Part shown: in pieces, positions 38,141 through 50,548 of the stretch
How the letters are laid out: each line of letters begins with the position of its first letter
Position numbering within the stretch: the stretch's first letter is position 1
Assembly (NCBI GenBank): GCA_905250115.1
Contig: CAJNOI010000006.1
Coordinates: forward strand, 534,033-598,032
DNA: 64,000 nucleotides
DNA from: Adineta steineri
Taxonomy: Eukaryota; Rotifera; Eurotatoria; Adinetida; Adinetidae
Direction: 5' to 3'
The notes under the pieces: generated by a model
What the model was told of the DNA's origin: nothing
What the model saw: the letters and a program-made list of their open reading frames with translations, nothing else
The model's database searches: none
Made by a program: the position numbers and the translations under genes

Positions 38141-40772
38141 CTTATATTACAAATGTTACATAGAGAAGAGCGAGAGAAAAGTCGTTTTGTCTTATATTCT
38201 GATGATTGATCAGTTTATAATCATACGCTGAAAGATAGATGGCTTCGCCTTTTCTATGTATCAACAGCATGGAAAAAGACATATCAATAAAAGTAAATAT
38301 TATTTTTATTCATGTTTGTAAGTTTGTCTTCTCATCTCTTTAATTAAGTTCTGATAAGCAATAGACCAGAAAGATGCCGTCTACCACATACATATATATA
38401 CCAAGAATGTATTCTTTGTTCATAGAATAAACAAGTTGTTGTATTATTGTTAATATGAGATATTAATGACGAAAGATTTGAACATAGAAAAAATTTCGAA
38501 TACGAAGAAAAAGTTATTTATTATTTTTGTTGATCATATCCAATAAGTGCACAGTTAATAAGAGAAACAGAACGAATTCGATCAAAGACTTGAAGGTAAC
38601 TGAAAATTAACATAGTCATTCAGTTTATTGACGATTGATGGCATTGATGAAGGTAGTAATTTGAAAAATATAAACGCTTCATTAATATAGTTTTATCATA
38701 TATACTAGAAACAAATCTGAGATTACAATACATATAAGAAATATTATTATTTTAATGTGTGTGTTATTGATGTGATAAGTAATAACTAACTCAGGTATAG
38801 TAAAAGTAAAAAAAAAACGAATATTATTGAATAGATTTAAAGTATCTGAGATATTTTAATGAAAGAAAAGAGAAGAGAAGAATAATTATATAGAATAAAT
38901 ATATTAATTGAATGTTATTCATGTTTATATATGATCAATTGAAGGACACATAAATAGTTTAAACTTGAAGAAAACTACCAAAAATCTGAGGATCAATCTT
39001 TAAGAATACAACAACATAATTAAATAGTAAATTTTAAAAAACAGAATATGTCTTTCGAAATGATGCTTCTAACATAAATATAGAATGATGTCATAGACGA
39101 ATTCCAGATGTAACAATATGGACAAACATTTGTAATGATTATGTTTAGATATATAAATAATCGAGAATCATTGAGTTGTTACAAGGACAGGAATAAGATT
39201 ACCAATAAACTTCTAATTGCATAATGACCTTTGTATGAATTGCTTCGAGCTCAAGGTAATCGTTTAGAATAAGATATCATCTATGAAACATAGTTGAAAA
39301 ATAAAAAGATACTGTGTTTATTTGATGACTTAGATTTGTATCTGTTATTTATGTATATGTCAAAATTATATCTTAAAAATTACGAATTATATATAAAATA
39401 AAGATTTATGAGAAATATATCTTCTTCAATGACGTATATTTGTTATTTTACATTTGTCTTTTGTTTTGATAAGATACTATGAATCATATTTATCAAACTA
39501 AGGTATTTATATGATTGTTTTTCTGATCAATCATTAGAAATAAGATACATCTAGAACAATATTGCTCAACTTACATATAACTTGATTACTACTCATTAGT
39601 AATGAATCTCACACATACATTTAGAAGAGAAAAAAAAAACTATGAGAATAATATGAAACTCGTTTTCATTGACTGATGATATATAATTTAAATTTCTATA
39701 CTCTATTTTTCACAAATTCGTTTCTCTTATTCTACCCACTATTTAACTAAACCTACAATTGAAACTGTAGGGATATAGTAAATGTTTGATAATTATTGTT
39801 CATGAATATGTTTAAAGGTTATATAAGAATTTGACAAAAAAGAAAGAAATTCATAGTTTCTTTTGAGTTGATATTGTAAGAATACAACATAAGATTATGC
39901 TTAACAAGAAATATATCAATAAAAAAGAAAACGAAAAAAGTGTGTAGTATCATAGCATCGTTTTAGACATTCATTGAATTTTATTGAAAAAAGAAGGTTA
40001 GACACATTTATATACATGTACAAAATATTTATATTCATTAATACATTGATTATATATTTATGTGTATATAGATATAGTTTGATGACATTCTTTTTTCTTC
40101 TTCTTGTATATCAGTAACTATTTTCTTATTGATGAAGAATATATTCAATATTATTTTATATTATAATTTAATAACCGAATAGTATCTTATTATATATACT
40201 TCTCGATAGGAAAAAAAAATGACAAGGACTTTTTTGACTTTATCAATACGATTTATAGGCTTTTTTTTATGTCAGAAATATTCATATAACACAATCCTAC
40301 ATAATAAATTCAATAACATTCAAAGTGTAATCTCTGTGTTATTTAAATTTTATTTTTTATTCTATTCGTACAAAATTTATTTTGCCTTTTATTCTAATAT
40401 ATATTCGTAATGTGCAATATAACAAACTTCAAACGTGACGAAGGACATATTCTTTTATACAGGTAATGACTGTATGGTGTAGGTTGATTAGAGCTACCAA
40501 ATTATACGCATAGTTATTCAATACATGATGCATACTCGTTATTTATTTGTTTTTTTTTCTTTCTTCTATCAACCATTTCGATACACTGACACCCTAGGTT
40601 GGACCTTCGGTTTCTCTTTTTTTTTAACGTGTCTATATGTGTATGCCTGGCTAGACATCAACTGCCTTCTTTTCTTCGCTTTTTTTTGCTTGCTTGAATT
40701 CTTTATTTGCCTGTGTATATCTTCTAGGCCAATCGACAACCGTATAATACAGAATACTTTTCTCCGAAAACG
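38141..40772. other. gene-free intergenic region
   Basis: About 2.6 kb of AT-rich DNA. The open frame at 40219-40410 and those around 40525-40860 on either strand lack recognisable features and mostly reflect T/A-rich composition. Probably contains the promoter and leader of the filamin-repeat gene. Confidence 0.55.
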
Positions 40773-43700
40773 ATGGGTGTAGATCATCAGTATTATCCAA
40801 GGAAACACCCACATTCGTCTCCGACTCGTCTTCTTCGTGTAACAATTCCTTCATCATCAAATTTTCTATATGATAAAAGCGATTTTATATGGAATAATCC
40901 AACAGAACTTAATTTACTCGATGTTAAAAAAGCACCATTAACAACACCAGTTGATGAAAATACTTTTGTAAAACTTTTACCATGTATACGTCGTCTATAT
41001 ACCGTTTTTAATGCATTATGTCCAAATATTTATCGTATACATAGTTCGGATTCGTCAAGAGTTTTATATGAAATAATTTGTTTAATCGAACAATATCTTC
41101 ATATACATCCATTACCAACAATATCAATAAATGAACTAATTCATAATGAAGACTATTTTCATAAATTTATACATAAACTAACATTATCACCATCCTATCA
41201 ACCATATCTTGATACATTTTTATTATCAACAAAAACTGAAATACGCTGTTTTGGTCAAGGTATACACGCATGTGACTATAATAATCAACTTAATCAAACA
41301 ACATTATTTTGTTTTGAATTAAAAACATCACTAAAAAACCTTTTATTATTACCAATTGATATACGTATATTAGATTCCGAAAAAAATATTGTACCGAATG
41401 ATACTAAACATATAAATACATACAATCATGGATATACAAAATTATTTTCCTGTAGTTATAAACCTGTAACACAAGCAGGAACTTATACAATATCTTTTTT
41501 TTACAATCATATTGAAGTAACAAATAATCCATTTACTGTTTTTATAAGAAATCCATGTCAACAGAATGAAGAATTATTATCAGTAGACGTGAAAAAGATG
41601 AATGGGCAAGGTAAAAATAATTATTTCTTCTCAAGGATTTTATATATTTTTATCTGATAAACATCGTTGATAGAAATCATTTAGTTCGAATATATATTTT
41701 TTTTATCATTTCAAAGTTGGTAATACATATATAGTATTAACACATAGGGGTTTGCTTTTTGTTATTCTCTGTTGGAATAATAATGATTCATTCTATCAAT
41801 CAAAATAGACTATTTGATTTAACTACTGTAACATTTTCGAATTAACATTTTGGGTTCTATGTATAGAAAAAAAAAAAATATAATAGGAAGAGAGAGAAAA
41901 ATATATTCGATGTATAGAAAAATCAGCTGCAAGAAGATCTATTCAAATCACGCAGAGAGGAGGAAGCGAAAAACATCATATAAAAGTGTATTACTAATAA
42001 AATTTGATTCTAAATCAATATTAGAATCATGACAAATTCACCATATCGTTCACAAATGCTTTCATGGATACGTCGTCCGAGTAAGAGATTTAATCATTTC
42101 TGATTTTCGTTTATTTTCTCTTTTTGTTGAAAACAAAAACAATAACTTCTTTTTGTTTTTAATTTAGAAATTCCTTCATATGAATTAGAAGGTGATGGTT
42201 GTTCAACAAAAGTTATTGTAAATTCAATAGCACGTTTTCGTCTACGAATACTTTCACCAGTGAATTCTTCACAGAAATCAACAGTTGATTCATTTTCTCT
42301 TTCAATTATTGATCCATATGGTCATAGTATTGTTGTTCAACGTCGTATTCTTTCTCCTGATTTACTTGAATTAACATATCAACCAATGTCAACAGGTGAA
42401 CATCAATTATCAATATTATTTAATAATAAACTTCAACGTCAACTAACAATTGATGTTAAAAATGATGAAACAAATTATTTATCAAAATTAAAACCATTTG
42501 GACCTGGTCTTAAACGTGCAATTGTTGGTTTACCAACTGAATTTTATGTTGATCTTAATCAACAAATAACAACAAATGCGATAAATAATCAAAATCATAT
42601 ACAATTTTCTTTACAACCATCATATCATGCCGAAATTGATTATGAACAACAAATGGCAACATTACGTTATACACCACTTAAAGAAGGTGATTGTCCTATA
42701 CATATACTTGAATATAATAAAGATACATCACATTCACCATATATTGCTCATGTTAAACAAGAAAATCTTTCACAAGAAAAACCTCGTATACATGTTACTG
42801 GATTAACACAACAAATAAGTATTCATCGTCCTGTTGAATTTCGAGTAAGATTTTCATAGTTAATAAATTATATTTATTTTTTGAATCAAAAAAAAGGTTT
42901 TTGTTGATAATCCATTTGATGATCCAACACATTGTCTTCATATTGAAATATTAACACCCGATGAAAATTCACCATCTGTATCGATTCGTCGTCAACATGA
43001 TTCATCCTATATATGTTCATTTATTCCAGTATCATTAGGAAGACATTTAATATCCGTTGATTATGCTGGAATTGTTGCTGAAAATAATCCATTTTATTGT
43101 CATTCTATACAAGAAAAAGATATACAATTAACTGGTCCAGCTGTAAATAATCAATGTTTAACATTGAATACACCAACACATTTTTATTTTAAATTAAAAG
43201 ATTTTCTAAGGAAAAAATCTCCGGAAACAAATTTAACATATGAAAGTGGATATAGTTCATATGATGATACTTCATTAAATTCATCATTAGCAGATGGTAA
43301 TGTTGAACTTAATAATAATGAAGATAATGATTATCGAATAACAATAACAGATATACATGGAAATTTAAAACCAAATGTTTCAATTAATGAAAATATAAAT
43401 AATAATATACGAGTAGATTTTACGCCAAATGAACAAATTATGTTTATTAATATTTCTTGTACTTGGTAGTATTTTGTTTAGTTTAGAAAGAATTTTTTAA
43501 TAAATTAAACAGTTAAAATATTATTGAATGTATTCTTATTAAAAAACATAATAAGAATAAGTAAGTATTTTCAATTCATCATTTATTAGGTTCGTAGTAA
43601 CAAAATCAAATCTTATGACATCATCATCTGATATTTGCTAATATTGATGATGGGATCTATGTAAATTCAAAATACAATGAATTGAAGCAATGTTTAAAGC

Positions 43701-45148
43701 CCTTTATACACAATTAACATAGTAAAAAAGATTTAGATAATCCTTGACAGTTCATGTCTCTCTACCATTCATTTTGTTTCATACGACATTATCTATCTCT
43801 TATTGTTAGATGAATTCATTGTAATATACTGAATAGAATGCAATTTTGGCGATTGCTCTATCAGACAATATTTCTTCCATCGTTAGTGTAGTAGACACTG
43901 AGATCAATCACATCAGTGCATATGATGATAATTAGTTTCATCAATATGATTTTGGATGCATTCAAGAAACTTCAAAGAATAGAGACACAAATCTTTTTGA
44001 ATATTATGTATGTCTATGTCGACTAATCTGCTGTATCATTTACGTATTGTGTTTAGTATATATATTTTCAATATGATTTTTGCATAAAGTCAAACAACTA
44101 TTTCATATATATTTATTGACTTTTCTATTGATAATGGATTTGATGACCCAAAATATTTATACGAAATTGACATTCTCATCTTTCTGATCTTTAACATTCT
44201 ATTTAATACTTTGAAGAGACCTTTACATTAGATTGAATTACAATATTTGTTTTTCTATTTTTTCCTTAATCGATAAAGTTATCAGTGAAAAAAATGGAAG
44301 AGATAATAGTTGTTTATTAATAAATTCCTAGTAGATAGTCTAACACATAGACCTGTAAGCCGTCGGCTTTCGCAAAAACGTTAACTGCCAACCGTCGGCT
44401 TCAGCAAAAATCGGCTGACGGCTTAAAACTCTACTCATATTTAAAAAGAAAATATCTCATTATAAAATTTTCAAAAAGAAATCATTCTCTTCTCATTTGA
44501 TTGAATATAAACGAGAAACATTCTCATATCGTCTAGTATCATTCACTAATTAATCAAAGAAAAAGAGAACATAATGTTGTTCTTTTCTGTCTAAGACTAT
44601 TAAGCTCACATTAGAAACAATTACATCAATTAACATTTTTGATCACATCGAATAAATTATTATTGGCTTCTATTATTGATTGCAAGCAATTCTCTACGAT
44701 TATAATTAATAATTATAACTTCATCCCTATTTAACTACCAGTATATCATCATATTTATTTCAAGTTACTTATTCAATACTTAAAATAATTTCTCTATCAA
44801 CAATATTTATTATACATACACACATATATCTACAATGAAGTAAATATTAATATGATTTAATAATACAAATAAATTTAACATATATTTTCTTTTAGTTCTC
44901 ATACATTTGAACCACAATGTACATCAACACCAAAAAAAGTCGATGCAACATCTACTATTATTCCAAATTTATGTTCTACACCTCGACCTGCTCACATTCG
45001 TTATTCATTATCAAAATGTACACCATTACCAATTGATTCTTCAACTCCAAATACGAAAAAAATTAAAAAATCATTTACACCAAATATTCATCGTCTAGTT
45101 TATCCATCAAACATTACAACAAGATACACAAATGAGATTTGGATTTGA
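40773..45148 (+). CDS. filamin-type Ig-repeat protein without CH domains
   Basis: Four inferred coding exons, about 860 residues. Exon 1 (40773-41610): an unrecognised helical N-terminal region of about 145 residues, then a filamin repeat (IRCFGQGIHACDYNNQ ... AGTYTISFFYNHIEVTNNPF). It joins in phase to the exon at 42168 (NGQ|EIPSYELEGDG), which carries repeats 2 and 3 (LELTYQPMSTGEHQLSI; FGPGLKRAIVGLPTEFYVDL). The exon at 42897 carries repeats 4 and 5 (SLGRHLISVDYAGIVAENNPF; LTGPAVNNQCLTL), the last with an acidic insert. The final exon (about 44896-45148) adds a Thr/Ser/Pro-rich basic tail; the 1.4 kb intron before it is less certain. Filamins bind actin through N-terminal CH domains, absent here, so this is a filamin-repeat scaffold of unknown partner. 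An ATG at 42029 may start an alternative first exon. Confidence 0.72.
42029..42080 (+). other. possible alternative first exon of the filamin-repeat gene
   Basis: ATG at 42029 opens MTNSPYRSQMLSWIRRP and ends in a strong donor (CCGA|GTAAGAG) of the same phase as the exon 1 donor at 41610. Both can therefore join the acceptor at 42166-42167 in frame. Suggests a second promoter making a short isoform that starts at repeat 2. Confidence 0.4.
44356..44425. repeat. GC-rich foldback element (possible MITE remnant)
   Basis: About 70 nt, much richer in G and C than its surroundings. The ends are near-perfect inverted repeats: TAAGCCGTCGGC at the left and GCTGACGGCTTA at the right (one mismatch). Internally, CCGTCGGCTTTCGCAAAAA is repeated 32 nt later as CCGTCGGCTTCAGCAAAAA. 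Lies in the 1.4 kb last intron of the filamin-repeat gene. No flanking target-site duplication was evident. Confidence 0.65.
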
Positions 45149-45901
45149 TAAACGCTTTTTTTTTCTTTGTATACTTTGTTTTTATTTAACTGTTTTTATT
45201 AAATTAAATAAACTATTTATTCTCTAAGTAAATGTTTCATTGAGTGATAGAATATTATAATTTGATTATTTAAGTTTATATATAAAATAAGACTTAATAC
45301 ATTAGAAATATTTTCGATTGAAGGGAAGTCATATTTGTTTGATATAATGATGTATTATATACACGTAGCTACTATTGACTCATGGTGTTTTTGAGTTTTT
45401 TGGAGGTAATATTGTTGTTTACCTTTACTAATCATAGTTAACATGCTGAATAAAAAAGACGCGTCCGATCGAGGTTTGTTAGTCAATAAAGGAGCCTTAT
45501 ATTATTTTTACACAATGATTAGTACAGATAATAACATAAATAAGAACTAGTCATGAAAGAATACATAAATAAAGTAATTATTGATGAGGCTGTTATTTAG
45601 TATAGAGAATATCGTACGAAAAGTATTACATTTTCATTAATTACATTTTTATATTGATGTTTACAAATTTTGACAACATTAAACATTCTGTTTACTAACC
45701 TACATCGATGTTTATCAATGGAAAATATATTTATTTAAACTAAATCTACTTTAACAAAAAACGAAATATAAATAACATTTAATATCATATATAAATGGTT
45801 TATAATTCTATTTTTATTAAATATCAAGATATTTTATACAGTGAATAGAAATTCATAAAAATGGCTGTTTTCGATAATGAAACAAGCCTGCGAATGTACT
45901 T
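45149..45901. other. intergenic spacer between convergent genes
   Basis: 3' flank of the filamin-repeat gene (AATAAA near 45207) and of the small orphan on the opposite strand. AT-rich; nothing else seen. Confidence 0.55.
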
Positions 45902-46252
45902 TTAACGTAATCGTCGTAGACGAGATCGTGAGTTTTTTATAGTTTTATTGGAATAATCCAGCATATGTAATTGATTTATTAAATTTTTTATATGTTGTCT
46001 TTGAATATTCACACGATTGATTTCTTGTTGTACTAAATATTCTTCACATTTAATCTGTTCGATTTCTAGCAATTTATCCGCTCTTTGACGATATTCTTCA
46101 GGTGTTAATTTACGTTTATGTCTGTTAATATTTGTTGATAGTGAAACGAACTTTTTTTCGCCAGTTGGAGAAGTTTCAGATTGACACATTTGAACAGATT
46201 CATCATTGATAATTATTGTTGAATCAGTTGAAGATGTCGAAGTACCAGCCAT
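45902..46252 (-). CDS. small coiled-coil orphan protein
   Basis: Single exon of 116 residues. A Ser/Thr-rich start (MAGTSTSSTDSTIIINDES) is followed by a basic stretch and a predicted helix from about residue 50 (LTPEEYRQRADKLLEIEQIK ... INRVNIQRQHIKNLINQLHML) with heptad-like spacing, ending in an Arg-rich tail (SRSRLRRLR) that could be a nuclear or nucleic-acid-binding signal. No family recognised. Codon content resembles the genuine genes nearby more than the AT-rich noise, hence moderate belief. Confidence 0.5.
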   Translation of the reverse strand: MAGTSTSSTDSTIIINDESVQMCQSETSPTGEKKFVSLSTNINRHKRKLTPEEYRQRADKLLEIEQIKCEEYLVQQEINRVNIQRQHIKNLINQLHMLDYSNKTIKNSRSRLRRLR

Positions 46253-48244
46253 GATATATTCTGTATTTTATGATGTCGGGGTGTAATGACACACAAATCG
46301 AATAAATACTGTGTTTATATAGACGTTTGTGTACAGTGAAGAGAAAAAGGTAAAGTAAAAGAAAAAAATTTAATGAGAACGTTAAAAAAATGTGACCATA
46401 TGTGCGTTCGTGTGTATCGATAATCATACATGACGATAATTTAACATGATGATATGCGTACCAGCTGTATGTTTTAAGATACACTGCTAATTCTTAGTGA
46501 TACATAGCTTGGTAAAAAAATTTAATAAAGGTAGAAAAATGTGTGTTCGATGATAGCATACTCGTCATTACCGTAATACGAAAATGATTAGTTATAGGCG
46601 TTGACAAAAAATATATAAGGTTAATATTTGGTAAGTCTATATTTCAAAACTAATAACTTCTATATTATATTGACAGTGTTTATACAAGAAATGTGTCATC
46701 AATAGTCTATTATATTAGGTACAAGAATATTCTCATGCTTGACAAAGTCAGTTATTTTATTTTTATTTTTATATATTCATAAATTTGTTTTATTAGAAGA
46801 AAAGTGAAACAAAAATTTTTTTTTGAAAATATTCCAATTGATCAAAATATAAAAAATTATAATGTCGTTATCAATTCACTAAATTCAAACAACGAATGAA
46901 TGAAATTTTAGTTATTAAAAAATATTATTCATATATAGTTACACTGGTAAAAAAAAATAACAAATGAAATATCATTGGATAGTTAAATAGGTAATAAAAA
47001 TTATTTATCATTATTATTTGCTTTCTATTCAGATATCAACCAAGTGAATGTACTATTAATGATTTGAGAAAAAAAAATTGTTGTTTTTAAAATAGAATAT
47101 CACAAGTATCTTGATTTTACATGTGAATATAACTTATCATAAATAATGACTCATAAAATTATTAGTTTTATGTTTCAAAGAGAGGTTTTCATACAATAAT
47201 TTATCAATTTATTCAAATGTTGTCTTTTCTACGTTTATTAATTAATCACAAGTATATTAAGTTAACCTTTGGTGTCCAAACGAAAAGTCGAACTGGCTTC
47301 ACCTTTTAAGTTAAATGCAATAATTAAATTGCTTTGTATATTTTTTTCACCTTTAATGAATCATCGAAAAACATCAGTAATTTTTTATTTTTTTTTAAAC
47401 TTAGATTACACTACAATATTTCGAATACAACTGTATTCTTCGATAATTTTTCAATACAATAAAATCAAATGAATAAGCACTTATTATTTATATTATTGGC
47501 GGAGTAATTCAAAAGAATGAGATAATGATATGGTAACACGAGATTTATAGAATTCTTTGACATGAAATGAGTATTTTTCATATATGAAAAGTAGTTAATT
47601 GAATATTAATTACTTTTTTTCTCAGATGAGTTTCTATTTAGTTGATGTATTCATTAGAGGATAAATTGTAATGTTACTATATGAAATGATAATAATTTTG
47701 TGTGAAAACCTTTTCATATAATTGAATAATTTCGTAATATAAAATTAATGAACTATTGCAGTCAATTAAAGTTTCTATATATGATTTTTTTAAAGTAGAA
47801 TAGACAGATATCAGATATTATTTTAAAGTATAACAGGATATAAACAAAAGTAATGTAAATCATATGATAATGTAATAAATTATATATAATCTATTTTCTT
47901 CAATGGTATTTTTTCTACTTAAATAATCATTGTATTAATATGCATCTGCTGATAGAGTACAACTCAAACCCTGGATAACGTAATCTTTACAATATTTTTT
48001 CTTATTACATAAGTATTTTGTAAAGTTAAAAGTTAAATTAATTGTTTGGTCCATATATATTTATTTTCACATACTAGTTTACAATTAATTAATCGAAATA
48101 AAAGTAATAAATAACAAAAATAATACTAAATAATATCAAAGTTCTATAATTCATAGAGCTATAATAATGACAAAAATGTTTTTTCATTATGTGTCATAGT
48201 TAATATAATTTTTTATCCCGCTTAATTTTTAACAAAAAAAAATT
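46253..48244. other. AT-rich intergenic region
   Basis: About 2 kb with no supported gene; the open frames at 46224-46484 (-) and 47269-47472 (+) have no protein-like features. Very AT-rich. Confidence 0.55.
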
Positions 48245-49505
48245 TTGATGATTAAATTAAATAATATAATTTTTTTAATAAATCTGACTTTTATATTTTG
48301 TATAAAGACTGATATAAATTTTAATTTATATAATGTACCATCATTATTACGTTGTGAAAAAAATGGACCGCTGTATTATTTTAATAGATTTCCAAGTGAT
48401 GAAGAATTTGATAAGATTTTAAAGACAAGAAATATTCCATGTGATTTATCATTAACACGAACTTATCATCGTGCTATTATTTCAATAGATAAATTAGATT
48501 TATTATGTGAACATTTTAATAAAACACAACATGCCAATGAATTTCTTTTTTTTTCAACAAAATGTTCTGTTGATTTATGTAAAAGATTTCTACCATCATC
48601 AACAATAATTATTACTGAATTTGAGAAAGGAAATGTAAATATAGAACGAATAGATGTAGTTATTCAGATTAATTATTCGACTCAACTAATTATTGGTCAA
48701 TTAACCAGTATGAAAAATTTAGTAAGAAGATAAATATTTGTATATATAAATTTTTTATTTTGTTTTTATGAAGAAAATAAGTAGGTCGTTAAGAAATGGG
48801 CAAGTACGTACGAATCAAATTGTATTTCAATATGCCAAAAATATTTACTTAAACATGATGTGTGAGTATGTATTGCGTCGAACCTTTTTAAATATGTATT
48901 TATTCATATTTTTTTGTTGATATTCGTATATGATTAACCTGGAGTCGAATAATGGGGTTTGTCAACAATATTTTTCGAATCAATCAAGTATAAAAAACAT
49001 CTGGTCCTGGATTTGCTGTATGTTTTAAAATGGTAACATTATATTATAAAAATTATTTTCAGATTATTATCCATCTGAAACTGAAGATCCATTAGATCAT
49101 AATATGATTTATCGAGCTGTAAGAATTATATATCAATCATTATTTTTTATAATACTTTTTATATAGGTTCAAGAATTTCAACAAGCAAATCCAACAGCAG
49201 ATCGTATCTTGTATGTTATTGTATTATTTTGCAAGAATAAATCTTTTTGAGATGGCAATCATTATAGATTAAGAAAATTTGATCTGAATCTAGATAATTC
49301 TTCGTTATCATTAAATCAAACTAATATTGATCCATCCAAAACTTCTACATCTATATTATTGATTTTCATTTGTTCAATAAGTATTTGTGGAATTTATTAT
49401 TGTTGTAAAAATAAATCGACTAATCAATTAACAAACAATACTAATCGATCATCTAAAGAATCTCAAGATTCACAAGAAACATTAGAAGACATCTACATTG
49501 ACTGA
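48245..49505 (+). CDS. type I membrane protein, unknown family
   Basis: Five exons, about 285 residues. Signal peptide (KLNNIIFLINLTFIFCIKT), then an ectodomain with paired cysteines (LLRCEKNGP, NIPCDLS, DLLCEHF, STKCSVDLCKRF) and sequons (NKT, NYS). Near the C-terminus is one transmembrane helix (STSILLIFICSISICGIYYCC), followed by an Asn/Ser-rich tail ending ETLEDIYID. Exons as joined by eye: 48245-48721, 48785-48803 (19 nt), 49063-49118, 49167-49210, 49268-49505; all phases agree and give NLVVKKWANYYPSETEDPL. Upstream of the MLF gene by about 250 nt, same strand. No homology recognised; the ectodomain may be a ligand-binding or adhesion module. Confidence 0.65.
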
Positions 49506-49759
49506 TTTGACGTTATTCTTCTTGCATCAAAAGAAATCGGTCTTGCATATATTTGTTTTTTTTCTCTCTTTCCGATTCTTTTTCGTAATTTGCTGAGAAA
49601 AGAAAAAAAAATGGAAGGTATATTTGCCGTCATTCTTTTTCCTTATTCTTTCTCTTTTACGCGCCATTCTAGAACAATCGCGAAAAATCGATACTTCAAT
49701 TCTTTTTCTCACAACTATATATATACATCAGCTCACTAATATAAAAAATTTATTTTAAC

Positions 49760-50548
49760 ATGATGAATATGTTTTCTACATTCAACAACGATCCATTTTT
49801 TGCGGGTGCTGATCCATTTCAAGGTTTTGCAATAGATCATCATCAATCAAATCATGGCAATCGTGATCGACAACTAGTACAAAATCAACGAAATAATAAT
49901 CAAGAATTAGATTTATTTAATAATCCATTTTCATTTATGCAAAATATTATGAATAATATGGAACAATCAATGGGAACAATAATGAGTAGTAGCAATTTTG
50001 GTGAACCAAATGGTCATGGTGTTTCATTTAGTTCATCAACGGTTATGAGTATGGATAATCGAAATGGTGGACAACCAAGAATTATTCAAGCAACAAGAGA
50101 ACAATTACGTGGACCAGAAGGTAAATTATAAATTTATTTTGATAGTTTAGTTTTATTTTTGTATTTAGGTCTTGAAAGAACACGTAGAGCTGTTCGTGAT
50201 ACAGGTCGAAATTTAGAAAAAATGGAAATAGCTCATCGACTTGGTGAACGTGGACATCGAATTATAAAAGAACGTGATCCATCAACGGGAAAAATACTTG
50301 AAAATCGTGAATTTGATCATATTGATGATGAAAATCAATTTGAAAACGAATGGGTTAGCCGAGCTGAAAAATTAGGAGTGAAAAATCTTGGCACAACTGG
50401 TTTTAATGCAAGTACAAATAATATATTGCCAAAGCCATCAATATTTCAACGACTTCGATCAAAATCTCAAGGACCACAACAGTTAGCTATTGAACCAGCA
50501 TCATCAGATAATACAAAATCGACTCGCAAAGAACGTCGAAAAAAATAA
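49760..50548 (+). CDS. MLF: myeloid leukemia factor family protein
   Basis: Two exons (49760-50120, 50169-50548), about 246 residues, similar to human MLF2. The N-terminus is Phe/Asp/Asn-rich (NNDPFFAGADPFQGF; NPFSFMQNIMNNME), typical of MLF proteins, with Met-rich segments. The conserved core begins ATREQLRGPEGLERTRRAVRD and continues LEKMEIAHRLGERGHRIIKERD, STGKILENREFDHIDDEN and FENEWVSRAEK. The tail is basic and Ser-rich (STRKERRKK). Family role (known): nucleo-cytoplasmic adaptor linked to transcription, protein aggregation and cell-cycle control. The second in-frame Met three codons downstream could also be used. AATAAA near 50623. Confidence 0.9.
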
